From Gemmatimonadales bacterium (lineage in GTDB: Bacteria > Gemmatimonadota > Gemmatimonadetes > Gemmatimonadales > GWC2-71-9): 6,948 bases of DNA. The notes below the pieces were generated by a model. It was not told the origin of the DNA, made no database searches, and worked only from the letters and a program-made list of their open reading frames with translations. The position numbers and the translations under genes are program-made. The stretch covers positions 1-6,948 of the forward strand of contig JAICEH010000110.1 in NCBI GenBank assembly GCA_025924275.1, given 5' to 3'. This document shows positions 6,211 through 6,948 of this stretch, piece by piece (position 1 is the stretch's first letter; every line of letters begins with the position of its first letter).

Positions 6211-6225
6211 GCGCGCGCCTCATCG
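6205..6225 (+). promoter_or_regulatory. Hairpin burying the folD start codon
   Basis: CGATGAG (6205-6211) pairs perfectly with CTCATCG (6219-6225) around the loop CGCGCGC. All three bases of the folD ATG, and the rny TGA, lie in the stem. folD also lacks a clear Shine-Dalgarno. Together these suggest folD initiation depends on ribosomes terminating at rny. The pairing is seen directly; the regulatory role is inferred. Confidence 0.5.
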
Positions 6226-6948
6226 ACGGCAAGGCCATCGGCGCCACCATCCGCGCGGAAGTGGCCGAGGAGGTGCAGGCCCTCGGGCGGCACGGCCTGA
6301 TCCCGGGGCTCGCGGTGGTGCTCGTGGGGGACGACCCCGCCAGCCACGTCTACGTGCGGATGAAGGGGAAGGCGTGCGAGGAGGCGGGGATGCACTCCGT
6401 CACCCACATCCTGCCCGAGGCCACGCCCGAGGAGGAGCTGCTGGCCCTGATCGACCGCATCAACGCGGACCCGACGATCCACGGGCTCCTGGTGCAGCTC
6501 CCCCTGCCCAGGCACATCGACACCGACCGGGTGCTGCTCCGGGTGGATCCGCGGAAGGACGTGGACGGGTTCCACCCCGTCAACGTGGGGAAGGTGGTAC
6601 TCGGGGATCCCACCGGCTTCCGGCCGGCGACGCCCTTCGGCGTGCAGCAGCTCCTGCTCCGCACCGGGATCGAGACCCGCGGCGCCCACGCCGTCGTCGT
6701 CGGCCGCTCCACCATCGTGGGGCGCCCGATGGCGAACCTCCTCATCCAGGACGGCCCGGGCGGGAACGCCACCGTCACGACCTGCCACTCCCGGACCGCC
6801 GACCTCGCGGCCATGACGCGGCAGGCCGACATCCTCGTCGTCGCCATCGGCCGGCCGATGCTGGTGGGCGCCGAGATGGTGAAGCCGGGGGCGGCGGTCA
6901 TCGACGTCGGCACCACCCGCGTCCCCGACGCCGCCGCGGCGAAGGGCT
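6207..6948 (+). CDS. folD: FolD, methylene-tetrahydrofolate dehydrogenase/cyclohydrolase (3' end missing)
   Basis: FolD is a cytoplasmic bifunctional enzyme. It oxidises 5,10-methylene-THF to methenyl-THF with NADP and hydrolyses that to 10-formyl-THF, used for purines and for formylating initiator Met-tRNA. The window holds 247 codons with no stop; the family is about 285-300 residues, so roughly 40-50 are missing at the right edge. The catalytic domain shows VGDDPASHVYVRMKGKACEE (40-59) with the conserved Tyr49 and Lys53, Gln97 in GLLVQLPLP, and Asp120 in RKDVDGFHPVN. The cofactor domain shows VVVGRSTIVGRPMANLL (163-179), CHSRTADL (193-200) and the later GAAVIDVGTT (228-237). A short PGG-containing insert before NATVTTCHSR occurs in several bacterial lineages. 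The ATG overlaps the rny TGA and lacks a good ribosome binding site, pointing to coupled translation. No frameshift is seen. Confidence 0.96.
   Translation, partial: MSARLIDGKAIGATIRAEVAEEVQALGRHGLIPGLAVVLVGDDPASHVYVRMKGKACEEAGMHSVTHILPEATPEEELLALIDRINADPTIHGLLVQLPLPRHIDTDRVLLRVDPRKDVDGFHPVNVGKVVLGDPTGFRPATPFGVQQLLLRTGIETRGAHAVVVGRSTIVGRPMANLLIQDGPGGNATVTTCHSRTADLAAMTRQADILVVAIGRPMLVGAEMVKPGAAVIDVGTTRVPDAAAAKG

Overview
The window is a very GC-rich stretch of bacterial chromosome, with G or C at nearly every third codon position. It carries one gene-dense block with all genes on the + strand. Eight coding regions cover almost everything; the longest gap is 37 bases. The order is rpmI, rplT, pheS, pheT, a small coiled-coil gene, zapA, rny, folD, and folD runs off the right edge. 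No mobile element, CRISPR array, tRNA, rRNA, integrase or toxin gene was seen. The order and protein features fit a deep-branching, high-GC Gram-negative lineage. Gemmatimonadota is my best guess, with Rokubacteria/NC10-like or deltaproteobacterial groups as alternatives. This is inferred from gene order and remembered motif style, not from a search.

Layout: 5-565 holds ribosomal proteins L35 and L20, the end of the usual infC-rpmI-rplT operon, so infC and its regulatory leader probably lie just left of the window. 577-3986 holds both subunits of phenylalanyl-tRNA synthetase. 3964-4571 holds a short unnamed coiled-coil protein and the FtsZ-ring protein ZapA. 4609-6210 encodes the membrane-anchored endoribonuclease RNase Y. 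6207-6948 is the first 247 codons of FolD.

From pheS onward the genes are packed for coupled translation: ATGA overlap (pheS/pheT), 23-base overlap with a strong internal Shine-Dalgarno (pheT/coiled coil), GTGA overlap (coiled coil/zapA), a 37-base gap (zapA/rny), and ATGA overlap (rny/folD). The likely result is one long message serving ribosome assembly, Phe-tRNA charging, division-ring assembly, mRNA decay and one-carbon (formyl-folate) supply. These are all growth-linked functions.

I found no convincing undescribed system; this is essentially a conserved housekeeping operon. The points most worth a second look are the uncharacterised coiled-coil gene paired with zapA, a tandem CxxCxGxG cysteine module inside PheS, and small GC hairpins at several gene junctions. 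The hairpin burying the folD start codon is the clearest of these.
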